From: Prionace glauca
Lineage: Eukaryota > Chordata > Chondrichthyes > Carcharhiniformes > Carcharhinidae
NCBI GenBank assembly: GCA_037974335.1
Contig: CM075760.1
Coordinates: 39,026,182 to 39,090,181, forward strand
Direction: 5' to 3'
Length of the DNA stretch: 64,000 nucleotides
The position numbers were made by a program, and so were the translations under genes. Below the pieces are notes generated by a model. That model was given only the letters and a program-made list of their open reading frames with translations, did no database searches and had not been told where the DNA came from. Positions within the stretch are counted from its first letter, which is position 1. Each line of letters begins with the position of its first letter. Shown one piece after another: positions 55,299 through 64,000 of the stretch.

Positions 55299-55381
55299 GG
55301 TTTTTGTATGAGGATGTCGCTTTGTTAAGCCTCGTGATCCTCCACTGTAGTATCACAATGATATACGCCCGCACAAAAACT
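55299..55381 (-). CDS. D1 segment with 12-bp (5') and 22-bp (3') signals
   Basis: The coding part is ATACTACAGTGGAGGAT (55353-55337), with one frame reading YYSGG. The 5' signal is nonamer AGTTTTTGT, 12-bp spacer, heptamer CATTGTG. The 3' signal is heptamer CACGAGG, 22-bp spacer, perfect nonamer ACAAAAACC. The 3' heptamer keeps CAC but is otherwise poor, so joining at that side may be inefficient. Confidence 0.85.
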
Positions 55382-55727
55382 GTACTCACTCTGTTCAGTA
55401 CTGCCTCTCAATATTCACTTCAAATGGACCATTACTTCTGTTCTAATTTAAAACGTAGACAACTATTTATAAAACAAAATCTATCAGAAATGTTAAAACG
55501 AGTAATATATCCAGTGCTGCACTTGCCGAAACTACAACAAATAGAAAGTCAGTGAAAAGCTCACCCCATTAATATCGGTAAGTTTGTTAAATTGTACTGT
55601 TAAATGCTTTGTTGGTTACTTAAAAAAAACGATTATGGTTTGGTTCTGAACACTGTCGTTAATATTACATTTAAAACAGGTATTAACCTTTAGGTTATGA
55701 TGGAAGTTGCTGAATTCCCTCTCGGGC

Positions 55728-55766
55728 TGTTCTTGTTCGGGTCCATCCTTGGTACCTGTCGCTGTG
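55728..55766 (-). other. VH 23-bp recombination signal
   Basis: Heptamer CACAGCG, 23-bp spacer, nonamer ACAAGAACA, directly after the YYCARD codons. The spacer class fits joining to the 12-bp side of D1. Confidence 0.9.
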
Positions 55767-56071
55767 GTCTCTTGCACAGTAATAGATGGCGGTGTCTTCG
55801 GTCTTCAGCCTGGTCATCTCCAAAGCGAAGATGTTGTTTGAAGTGTCTCTGGACGCAGTAAATCGATTCTTAATTGCTGGGGCGTAGTGGTTGCTGGATG
55901 AACTTAGATAGTTAACCAGCCACTCTAGACCCTGCCCGGGAACTTGCCGGATCCAGTACATCCAAAAGCTGCCAAGGCTAAAGCCGCTGGTTTTACAGGT
56001 CAGTTTCAGGGAGCCTCCGGGACGCCCGGTCTCTGCCTTTGGCTGAATCAACACAATCTCCGACTGGACAC
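55767..56071 (-). CDS. VH segment exon
   Basis: Acceptor TTTTTACAG. With the carried G it begins [20 protein letters not shown] (end of leader, then FR1). FR1 has LKLTC, FR2 is [15 protein letters not shown]3 is [18 protein letters not shown] followed by TEDTAIYYC, and it ends CARD. CDR1 is about GFSLGSFW and CDR2 about LSSSSNHY. All key V-domain residues (two Cys, Trp, YYC) are present and no stop is seen, so it looks functional and is germline-separate from D1. Confidence 0.96.
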
Positions 56072-56181
56072 CTGTAAAAATATATCAAAAACCCCGAGGA
56101 TTAACCCCATGAAACATTTTAGCGATAGACAAACAGGGAGACAGTGACAGTGAGAGATTTGGACAATAAAGTACTACTCAC

Positions 56182-56227
56182 CAGATAAGAAAGTCAGCAA
56201 CAAACTGAGAGAAATCGCTGACCTCAT
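56182..56227 (-). CDS. VH leader exon
   Basis: It encodes MRSAISLSLLLTFLS plus one base; donor TCTG|GTGAGT. A hydrophobic signal peptide completed by G-VQS in the next exon. The 110-bp leader intron is normal for VH genes. Confidence 0.94.
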
Positions 56228-56316
56228 CTTTCTAGTAAATTGGGGGAAATGGTTGTGTCAGGAACTCAGTGAACAAACCAGCTCCCGGACTGTTGGATTC
56301 CGGTCCCAGTGAGCGG

Positions 56317-56326
56317 TATTTAAATA
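56317..56326 (-). promoter_or_regulatory. TATA-like element of the VH promoter
   Basis: TATTTAAATA, palindromic, about 90 bp upstream of the leader ATG. No exact octamer ATGCAAAT was seen in the 200 bp upstream. Confidence 0.6.
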
Positions 56327-56347
56327 CCCGGCAGAAGGGGGCGGCTT

Positions 56348-56391
56348 TCCAGGCGCCGCCTGTTGATTCCCTGCTGGAGGCGGCGCCTGGA
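56348..56391. repeat. Perfect 14-bp inverted repeat upstream of VH promoter
   Basis: Arms TCCAGGCGCCGCCT (56348-56361) and AGGCGGCGCCTGGA (56378-56391) with a 16-nt loop. GC-rich in an AT-rich area, about 20 bp upstream of the TATA-like element in gene orientation. Confidence 0.92.
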
Positions 56392-56719
56392 TCCACGTCC
56401 CACCTTCCACACCCCCAACAGAATGGACTCCCAGATTTACAATGGTTTAATATTGAAGTTGCCAAGTTATATGTAACGAGATATTTATTTGACTGAATCG
56501 ATTCATTGCAATGTCTCCATTATTTCTCATACTGATATTTCAATTTGTCGTTTTTTATGTTTTTTTAAAACTAATTATAAATATGGTGCTTTTCTTACCA
56601 CGCCCGTGACGAGCAGACAAATGTAAAAATGATGAAATTACACTTCCATAAAATAAAGGGACCATCAGTCTGTTTTGTAATAATTCTATCATGTTACAAT
56701 AATGAAGCATAATTTATCA

Positions 56720-56892
56720 GTCCAAAAATGTGTGGGGTAGTTGATTGGCCATGATAAATTGCCCCTTGATGTCAGGAGGCTTAGCAGAGTCAATATGTGG
56801 AGTTACGGGGCTAGGACAGGACCTGCATGGGATTGTTGTCGCGCAGGGCCGATGGGCCAAATGGCCTCCTTCTGCACTGTCGGAATTCTGTG
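56720..56892 (+). mobile_element. SINE 3' fragment
   Basis: GTTGATTGGCCATGATAAATTGCC, GATGGGCCAAATGGCCTCC and CTTCTGCACTGTCGG form the 3' part of a V-SINE-type element. Confidence 0.65.
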
Positions 56893-58629
56893 ATAAGGGG
56901 AATTGTTATCGATTTCTGTAATTCAATGCGGCGAATGAACAAAGCCATTCTACTTACAGTGTGGATGGCTATCACTGCACATTTTGGTTCTGAAGATAAC
57001 ATGAGTTTCCTCGCATTATACAGTGTTTGCTGACATTTCTCAAAATTCCTCTGCTCTATGTAAATTAGGGGTGAAACAAACCCGCCTGTTTGACATTTAA
57101 ACAGTGAGCTGACAGAGAAACATAAAATTGACTTCGACATTGACAGAGAATTTAATGAGTCGGAAGGCACGCGGCGATCAGTAGTGTTCTCCTTCAGCAT
57201 CCAAACCTTTGTATTGGCCACCGGCTTCATAACACAGGATATCAGGATTTGATTTTTGTCACATTAACATTATTACACGAATATTTTTTTTAATCTTCAT
57301 TTCAACCAGGTTATGAACTGACCGATTATCCACTCATTGGCAACTATGAGAGGGTTTGTTAAAGAATCAAAATCAGGTTATATTGTAAGATATAACCTGC
57401 TAATCAGGTACAAGAGATACTGTTGTTTAAATGAGGTGCAGAAATTTCAGATTATTCCAGCAATCTCTGGTTTCAAGGCAGTTTTATGATTTTCTTTTAA
57501 TTATTTTCGCGATTACACTGACCTCATTAGACTGGGAGATGTGACCATCAACATCTCTCTCTTTCACACTTAGTGAAGCTGTTCAAAAAAACAGGTTTTA
57601 ATTATTGGAATGACATTTACTCGAAATGAAATAGCATCTGGTCAATTTATTGTTTTCCGATATACTTAATCACAGAATTAACATGGCATTAAAAGAAAAG
57701 AATGATTAGAATCATAACGATTTAAAATGCGTCTTTATTGTGCGAATGAAACCATTATTGTTTAAATGGTTGAGTTCCATTTTGTCTATTCAGGTTCACG
57801 CTCATCTGCCCCATACAATATTTGGCAGCAATCCAGGCTGCTGCCAAATGCTCAAAATTATTGACAGGAAACATCTGGCGGGTGTTATTCAAAAGTCGAT
57901 ATCCTCAGCACTGATCGCTTGGCTCCAAGCCAACATCAAACTCTTCACATTGTCAATGAAGCCTATTTATAAATAAATCTACCCAGTAACGGTACTGGGG
58001 GCATGTTAATTCTTTAAATGTGTTGTTCAGTATGATAATTTCCCATCTCTCAGGAAAGAAACGTTCGGCCGCTTCTCTGGCGTGATGTTAACAATAATGA
58101 TGATTTTCCCAACACGTCAGGATATTGCGGTGGATGGATCAAGATAATTACAGGCAGTCTGTGAGGGGTGGCTCAGAGGGACGATACATGTTGTAAAACA
58201 TGAATACGTATGCTTGTGTTTTCTTTTCCCTTTATCCTTCCGTGGGATGTTTGAATTTGGTGGAACGTTTTGCCTGTCCCAAATTCCCTTGAACTGATTC
58301 GTTTTCTTGGCGACTTCTGAAGATGTCAGTCAGTCATTTTGCTGTCCATCTGGAGTCACATTCTTGTGAGACCAGGTGGCGATGGCAGATTTCCTCCATT
58401 GGGGAATCAGAGAGGTCCCTATGGTCGCCATTAGAATCTATTCCACATTTATTAATTGAATTCAAATTCCACCAGTTCCAACGGCCCGATTTAAATCCCT
58501 GTCCTCACTTCATTTCTCTGAGCCTCTGGATCGCTGGATCTAATAAATTAATATTACGTCACCATCTATGAAAAAAATAAATACACGATTTTTGATGCAG
58601 GAATGAATGACTGTTGAATGAATTATAGT
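56893..58629. other. No gene seen
   Basis: AT-rich DNA. A 10-bp inverted repeat ATTTGGCAGC/GCTGCCAAAT lies at 57820-57849. No conserved coding frame. Confidence 0.45.
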
Positions 58630-58639
58630 TGGATGAATC

Positions 58640-59350
58640 AGTCAATAGTAGCACGTTGCGGAGAGTTACAGGTCAAAGAGATCTCTAGGTACATGTTCAT
58701 AGCGACTTCAAAGTAGAGTACAGGTAGATAGAGTGGTGAAGAAAGCATTCGGCATGCTTGGTTTCATTGATCAGAACATTGAATGCAGGAGTTCGGATGT
58801 CTTGTTGAAGTTGTCCAAGACATTGTTAAGGCCACACTTGGAATATTATGTGCAATTCTGGTCACACTATTATTAAACTAGAAAGAGTCCAGAAAAGATT
58901 TACTAGGATGCTACTGGGACTTGATGGTTTGGATTATAATAATAGGCTAACTAGAATGGGACGTTTTTTCTCTGGAGTGTAGGAGGCTGAGGTCTATAAA
59001 GTAATGAGGGGCATAGACAAGATGGATAGTCAATATTATTTTCCCAAAATTAGGGGACTCTAAGCTTGAGGGCATAGACTTAAGATGAGAGGGGAGAAAT
59101 GCAAAATTGTGTCACAGAGAGGGTGGTGAGTGTCTGGAAAAAGCTGCCAGAGGTAGTAGTAGAGGCAGGTACAATTGTACCTTTTTAGAAAACATTTAGT
59201 TTTTATATGTGTACGATGGGTATAGAGGGATATGGGCCAAATGCAGCCAATTGGGATTAGCTGGCAGGTTAAATAAAAGGGAGGCATGGACAAGTTGGAC
59301 CGAAGGGCCTGTTTCCATGCTGTAAACCTCTATGACTCTATGACTCGATG
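58640..59350 (+). mobile_element. Degraded CR1-like LINE 3' part
   Basis: The plus strand has pieces of the C-terminal block (AAGAAAGCATTCGGCATGC, TTGTTAAGGCCACACTTGG, AGGAGGCTGAGGTCTATAA) and the tail GACCGAAGGGCCTGTTTCC with repeated TCTATGACTC. Frame broken. Confidence 0.78.
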
Positions 59351-59661
59351 AATGACAGCTGGATGTCTGAATGTATTGAATGAGGAATCACTGAATTGAT
59401 TGATGAATGCATTGATAGATGGTACTGAAAGATATTGTTCTACATTCCCATATTTCTGCTTGACTACTTCATATATTGAATCAGCTCCTTTATTCCACGT
59501 TGCAGTCAGCCTAACATATTCAATCCTTCCAGAGTTTCTGGGTGAAATCCATCCTGGGTTTATCGGGAGTTAGCAAACTGATCCTCACAAAGAGGAAGAC
59601 AAGATTTTCCTGTTCATTTCTCTGCTGATGCTGAATTTTCCTTTCCAAGATAAAAAGAAGG

Positions 59662-60183
59662 AAGATGATTGGGCTCAGGAGGGAGAATTGTAATATTTGA
59701 AACATCTGGCTCTTTCATATGCAACAAATTACTCAACATGCCCTCACCCAAATTAGTGAAGCTATCAGGCTGCAAAGTAAATAATGTGGCAACAGAAAGG
59801 TTGTGAGACTCACTGGGCAACTACAAGTGTTACATTATTTCCCACAACTGTGTAATAATGAATAGGGATTTAAAGATTCAGTAACTTCACATGAGGTATG
59901 AGTGGTCACATTTATATCATCATTTTGAAAATCATCACACACTCCAGCTATGTATCAGGATTTTCTGTGTAATAATGAGGTGATGACATGTCAATGAAGC
60001 GCAGAGGCTGCCACATTATTCACTTTGCATCCTGATCGCTTCACTAATTTGGGTGAGGGCATGTTGAGTAATTTGTTGCATATGAAAGAGCCAGATGTTT
60101 CAAATATTACAATTCTCCCTCCTGAGCCCAATCATCTTATGAGGTGTCAATGAGGTGATGACATGTCAATGAAGCGCAGAGGC
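59662..60183. repeat. 130-bp inverted duplication with 35-bp flanking direct repeat
   Basis: Arms 59662-59791 and 60009-60138 are reverse complements with about three differences, separated by 217 bp. The second arm, plus about 10 bp, is bounded by a perfect 35-bp direct repeat (59974-60008 and 60149-60183; begins AATGAGGTGATGACATG). The neighbouring block 59935-60300 has a diverged relative at 61380-61560. Confidence 0.9.
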
Positions 60184-60339
60184 CGCTGTTCATTATCCTC
60201 GGTCCAAATTAATTCCATTTCCCGCTGAATTCTGGGACAAGTTTTATTCCTTGCTGACAAAACAGCCAATAAAACGTCATTAAATGTTAATATCAATAAA
60301 TTATACGAAGCAAAGTTCAGTTACCTATTGTATAGAATT

Positions 60340-60460
60340 AAACATTTAAAACAAACAGAAAATCTCAGCAGGTCCGACAGCATCTGTGGAGACAGATTAG
60401 AGACAACATTTCGAATCTGGAGAATGCTTCGGAAGTGCATTTCTGATTGGAGAGATCATC
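60340..60460 (+). repeat. Dispersed repeat
   Basis: AAATCTCAGCAGGTCCGACAG, CATCTGTGGAGACAG and AACATTTCGAATCTGG resemble a widespread cartilaginous-fish repeat as I remember it. A reverse-oriented relative lies at 60865-60960 (CAGACCTGTTGAGATTTTAC). Confidence 0.5.
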
Positions 60461-61029
60461 ATTGTTTCTAACAAGGTGTCAGAGAAGCTGAATAACTTTC
60501 CTGTGAGAAAGGAATCGTTAAAATAGCTACTGTTTAATTCTATACACTATTTTGAGACACACAATTTGTGTCAATTCATATACGATCCCAAATATCATAA
60601 TCAACTTCTACATCCTAACTAATCTAATCAAAGCCTCAATCACTAACAATATCGGAAAACAAACTCTTCCTAATCCCTTTCCAGTCTCATCATTTCTCAA
60701 TTTCATCACCCTCTTCAATTCCCTCTAAATGATAATGGGCCATCCTGACTCGAACCGTTGGCTCTATTCTCTCTCATGATGTGGAGATGCTATTAAATAA
60801 AATTTACGATCAAATCAATTGGTTGGACTCAAATCTGGCGTTGTCAGACTTCTTACTCTATTCTCTCTCCACAGATGCTCTCAGACCTGTTGAGATTTTA
60901 CAGCATTTACAGTTTTTTTTTTGGTTCAGTTTCCAGAATCCGCAGTATTTCCTTTAGCAAAGTGCTGAATATAATTGATGAAATCATTCTTTATCTTTAT
61001 GGATTGATGACAATTGGTGAATTGGAACA

Positions 61030-61235
61030 GTCTCGCCTGGAAATTCCACTCCAAAACACTAATAAACCTCTTTTGGACATACATTGGACGTACATTGCTG
61101 TATTTTTATGTCGCTGGGTCGGAATGTAGAAGCACTCTCCCTAACAGCACTGTGGATATAACTACACACCAGGTTTTGCAGCAGTTCATGAAGGGCGCTC
61201 ACCCCCAGCTTACCGAATGCAATTAGCAATAGGGA
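61030..61235 (+). mobile_element. Non-CR1 LINE 3'-end fragment
   Basis: CCCTAACAGCACTGTGGATA, CAGCAGTTCATGAAGGGCGC and GCAATTAGCAATAGGGAATAA match the end of the family at 61856-62335, in degraded form. Confidence 0.6.
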
Positions 61236-61855
61236 ATAAATGGTGCCATCAGCAGCATCGCCCACCTTCCATAAATCAATTTCAGATACACTAATCCTTA
61301 TGAATGAATGGGAAATGGCGAATGAAATTATTTAATTGCGAATGAGTGACAGTTATGCAGTCATTTTAAAAATGACTCCAATTATTCTACAGAGATTTAT
61401 GTGTGGTGATGGGGTGATTACTTGTCAATAAAGCACAAAGGCTGCTGGGTAGCTGCTCCTGATCCTCGGTCTGACTTAATTCAATTTCCCTCTGAATTCT
61501 GGGACAGATTTGATTCTTTGGTGACAGAAAGGCCAAAGTGATTTGAATAAATTTGAATCTTAATAAACGACATTAAATAAACTGCAATTATATGCATACC
61601 AAATACAATGCTGAAAATAATATGTTAAATACTTTTTTTTGTGATTTGGAGATTATGAGTAATATTAGCGTCAGGCAATGACCATCTCCAAAAAGAGAAA
61701 ATCTATCCATTGCTCCTTGTCATTCAATGATATTACAATACTGAATCTCCCACTATAAACATCGTTAGGGTTACCATTGACTAATTCCTGACTTAACTAG
61801 GTATATAAAAGCTCCGGATGGAATATCGGGTCAGCTTGCTGTGAGTAACCCACCT

Positions 61856-62335
61856 CCTGACTCCCCAAACCTGTCCACTGTCTACAAGCCACAACTGAGG
61901 ATGAAAGAGCGTTCTCTCCACTTGCTTGAATAAGTGCAGCTCAAACAACATTCAAGAAGTTTTAATGTATTTAGAACAGAGCAGCCGGCTTGACTGGCAC
62001 AGCATTTCCAAATGCTCACTCTCTCCACCACCGACAAACAACAGAAGTATTGTATACCGTATTCAAGTTTCACTTCAGAAACTGACCAAGACTCCTCGGC
62101 AAAACCTTCCAAATACACGCCTGTTGCCATTTGGAAGGATGGGGTAAAAGTTACCTGGGAATATTACCCGTAAATTCCACTCCAAGTCAGTCATATACCT
62201 GATTTGGAAAAATATCGCCCTTCCTTCACAGTTGCTGGAATGAAATGCAAGAACACCGTCTGTAACAGCGCGGTGTGAGGACATTCACCATAGATTTCGC
62301 AGCAATTCTCATCACCATCTTATAAGGGCAATTAG
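61856..62335 (+). mobile_element. Non-CR1 LINE RT C-terminal fragment
   Basis: CTCTCCACTTGCTTGAATAAG, AGCAGCCGGCTTGACTGGC, CTCCACCACCGACAAACAAC and CTTCCTTCACAGTTGCTGG are in the order expected for the end of a fish LINE whose protein has a YSPLAWMSAAP-type block. It carries several breaks. Confidence 0.65.
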
Positions 62336-63509
62336 TTATGGTAACTTATTCAATATTTAGTTACACATTCTTTGCCTCATTCAATACCCAAAGTTAATGA
62401 ATTGCCCTGGACGCCCTTGGCGTCCTGTACATGGGATGTACAGCTGGCCATTCCGCTGCCAAGGCAATGCATCTTTCAGATGACTCACTGAACTTCTCTC
62501 CTTTCTTTCTCTGTCTCAGACTGCAACTAAATCAGATAACTTCTCTTTGCTCTGTCCGTATCCATTAATTCAATTAAACAAGTATCTAGGAGCCAATCGA
62601 GCTCCAAGTTGGAAAGAAAAATCTTTCTTTTTGCTTAAGGCACCTTACGACTGAAAAGATGAAGCAAAAAGTGTCATCAGAGGAAAATTCAGTGCCGGAA
62701 ATAGGCCAGTTCACTCACTTAATCTCTCTCCTCGATTTCTGTCACACAACACTGAAAGTTTCTATTTTAGAACACCTCCGAAGAAAAAAAATGCTTTAAT
62801 TTCCCTCCTTTCTATTAGTGATAATCTTCAGTCCATCTTCCCTTCAATAAATTTATGTAAACCCCCATTTTATGTAAACCCCATTATGTAAACCCCATAT
62901 GATCATTTTCTTGGTTCCTTAAAATGGGAATGGAGGTGAATGTAATGCTGAGACCGGCAGCAATCTGTGTGACTGTTCTTGATGCTGTCAGAGTGAGTTC
63001 ACCCTCACAGGCAGGAAGACTGTTCACGGCGATAACATCAAACTGGTCCCGGTTCTTTCATACTCAGGTAACACAACTTCCTGTTTCATGCTGCGGGTTC
63101 CAAACCACACATCTCACTTCCGAGCAGAAAATAAATCCAGAGACCACAATCTGGTGAGAACATCTGTCAGTGCGGCCTATATCTGCCCACAGAGTCAGGG
63201 CAGAGTCGCACAGATCTCATTGTGGTGACATTTACAAATAAGCCTGATGTAATCCATTCAGAGTTTGCATTCCCGGACGTAACTGGATGGTCAGTGGGAT
63301 ATTCACTGAGTTCCCCCGGGTTCTGTGAAGGGAGGGAATGATAGCTGTTATCTTGTATTGTTTGATCATTTTCTCTCCATCTGCTACTTATTTTTTGTTC
63401 CTGGGCCTTTATCTGTCAGCGCTCCATTTTTCTTTCTCCTAACTCTCTCGGTGCCGCTCTCTACTCCTTGTCGGTCTTTTGAACACTTCTATTCGTATTC
63501 AAAATCATG
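62336..63509. other. No gene seen
   Basis: Three short tandem copies of TATGTAAACCCCAT lie at 62854-62900. No conserved coding frame or RNA gene recognised. Confidence 0.45.
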
Positions 63510-63730
63510 AAGCTGTAAGTAGGTTAACTAAAGAGAGAATATTTCAATTGGGAGGACGGTCAGCAACCCATGGGCACAGATTTATTCTACTGAGCAGAGA
63601 GACAGAAATGGGATCATTTACTTTTACACAAGAGTTGTTATGAACTGGAATGAACAGCTTGAAAGGTTGATCGAACCCGATTTCACAGTAACTTTGGAAA
63701 ATAAATTAGATATACCCTTCATGAGATTAG
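63510..63730 (+). mobile_element. Degraded LINE fragment
   Basis: GGGAGGACGGTCAGCAACCC, ACACAAGAGTTGTTATGAAC and ATGAACAGCTTGAAAGG match the C-terminal coding end of CR1-like LINEs in degraded form. Confidence 0.55.
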
Positions 63731-63874
63731 AATTTGAGAATGGGACCATTTTGATGGTTCGTCTATATAACTGTCCTAGCATTCGCTTTGTGCCTCTCCC
63801 TATCCTTCATTAAGACTGAATAAAGTACAATTTTTTTACAGCTGCCGTCTTGTGCTAATATCTTTTGACAATAA

Positions 63875-63899
63875 ATGTTGTGTGTGTGTATATGCCTAA

Positions 63900-63934
<35 letters not shown>

Positions 63935-64000
63935 CCTAAATGCGTGTGTGTGTTTGTGCGTGTATGTGAATGTGTGTGTGTGTGTTTGTGTATGCCTAAA
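63875..64000. repeat. TG microsatellite with interspersed TATGCCTAAA
   Basis: TG runs alternate with TATGCCTAAA at about 63890, 63931 and 63991, up to the window end. Confidence 0.9.

Larger units (their letters stand above)
37865..56227 (-). other. Complete IgM heavy-chain cluster (V-D1-D2-J-CH1-4-TM)
   Basis: This is one elasmobranch-type heavy-chain unit on the minus strand, unrearranged. The order is leader 56227-56182, VH 56071-55767, D1 55353-55337, D2 54963-54952, JH 54559-54512, CH1 46412-46113, CH2 45166-44834, CH3 43317-43009, CH4 42503-42112, TM1 38594-38467, TM2 38327-38319. Gaps V-D1, D1-D2 and D2-J are about 410, 370 and 390 bp, typical of shark clusters. RSS spacers 23 / 12-22 / 12-12 / 23 allow V-D1-D2-J joining. 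All exon phases agree and no stop or broken splice site was seen. The product would be a secreted multimeric or membrane IgM. Confidence 0.93.

Noticed and set aside
57820-57849. Possible small-RNA hairpin
   Set aside because: The stem is only 10 bp with a 10-nt loop, too short for a microRNA precursor.

Overview
The window looks like genomic DNA of a cartilaginous fish, most likely a shark. The main reason is a complete immunoglobulin heavy-chain cluster of the elasmobranch V-D-D-J-C type on the minus strand (about 37.9-56.2 kb). The rest is largely CR1-like LINE copies, V-SINE-type repeats, minisatellites and a loose group of tRNA genes. I saw no retrovirus, LTR element, Polinton or cut-and-paste DNA transposon.

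Layout. 0-10 kb: nested CR1-like LINEs, including two clear LINE-into-LINE insertions with 6-bp target duplications, a 67-bp minisatellite built from a SINE tRNA-like head, and a 52-bp minisatellite. 10.1-11.4 kb: a SINE, then a CpG-rich promoter-like block without a recognisable gene. 12.6-25.1 kb: a tRNA group (Arg, Gly, Asn, Glu, Val and Thr look usable; Gln-like, second Asn, two Leu and a Glu fragment look degenerate), with duplicated flanks and LINE pieces between. 20.6-27.2 kb: more LINE copies, one (22.5-24.2 kb) with an open 507-codon reverse-transcriptase frame. 28.3-30.5 kb: an intact two-exon rhodopsin-class GPCR gene resembling GPR139. 30.7-34.4 kb: an old LINE split by a younger LINE whose 5' half is inverted (twin priming). 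37.4-37.8 kb: a broken paralogue of the GPCR. 37.9-56.2 kb: the IgM cluster. 56.5-64 kb: no gene seen; LINE fragments, an unusual inverted duplication and microsatellite.

The IgM cluster reads, in transcription order: leader, VH with 23-bp RSS, D1 (12/22), D2 (12/12), JH (23), an 8.1-kb J-C intron, CH1-CH4 with secretory tail, then TM1 and TM2. All exon phases agree, the 12/23 rule permits V-D1-D2-J joining, and no inactivating change is visible. A cryptic donor in CH4 joins in phase to TM1, giving the usual secreted and membrane forms. The J-C intron carries a purine-rich, G-clustered stretch on the coding strand and an AT-rich array of diverged repeats, both worth testing as switch-like DNA.

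Family names rest on sequence memory, not on database searches. Repeat boundaries are approximate unless a target duplication is given.
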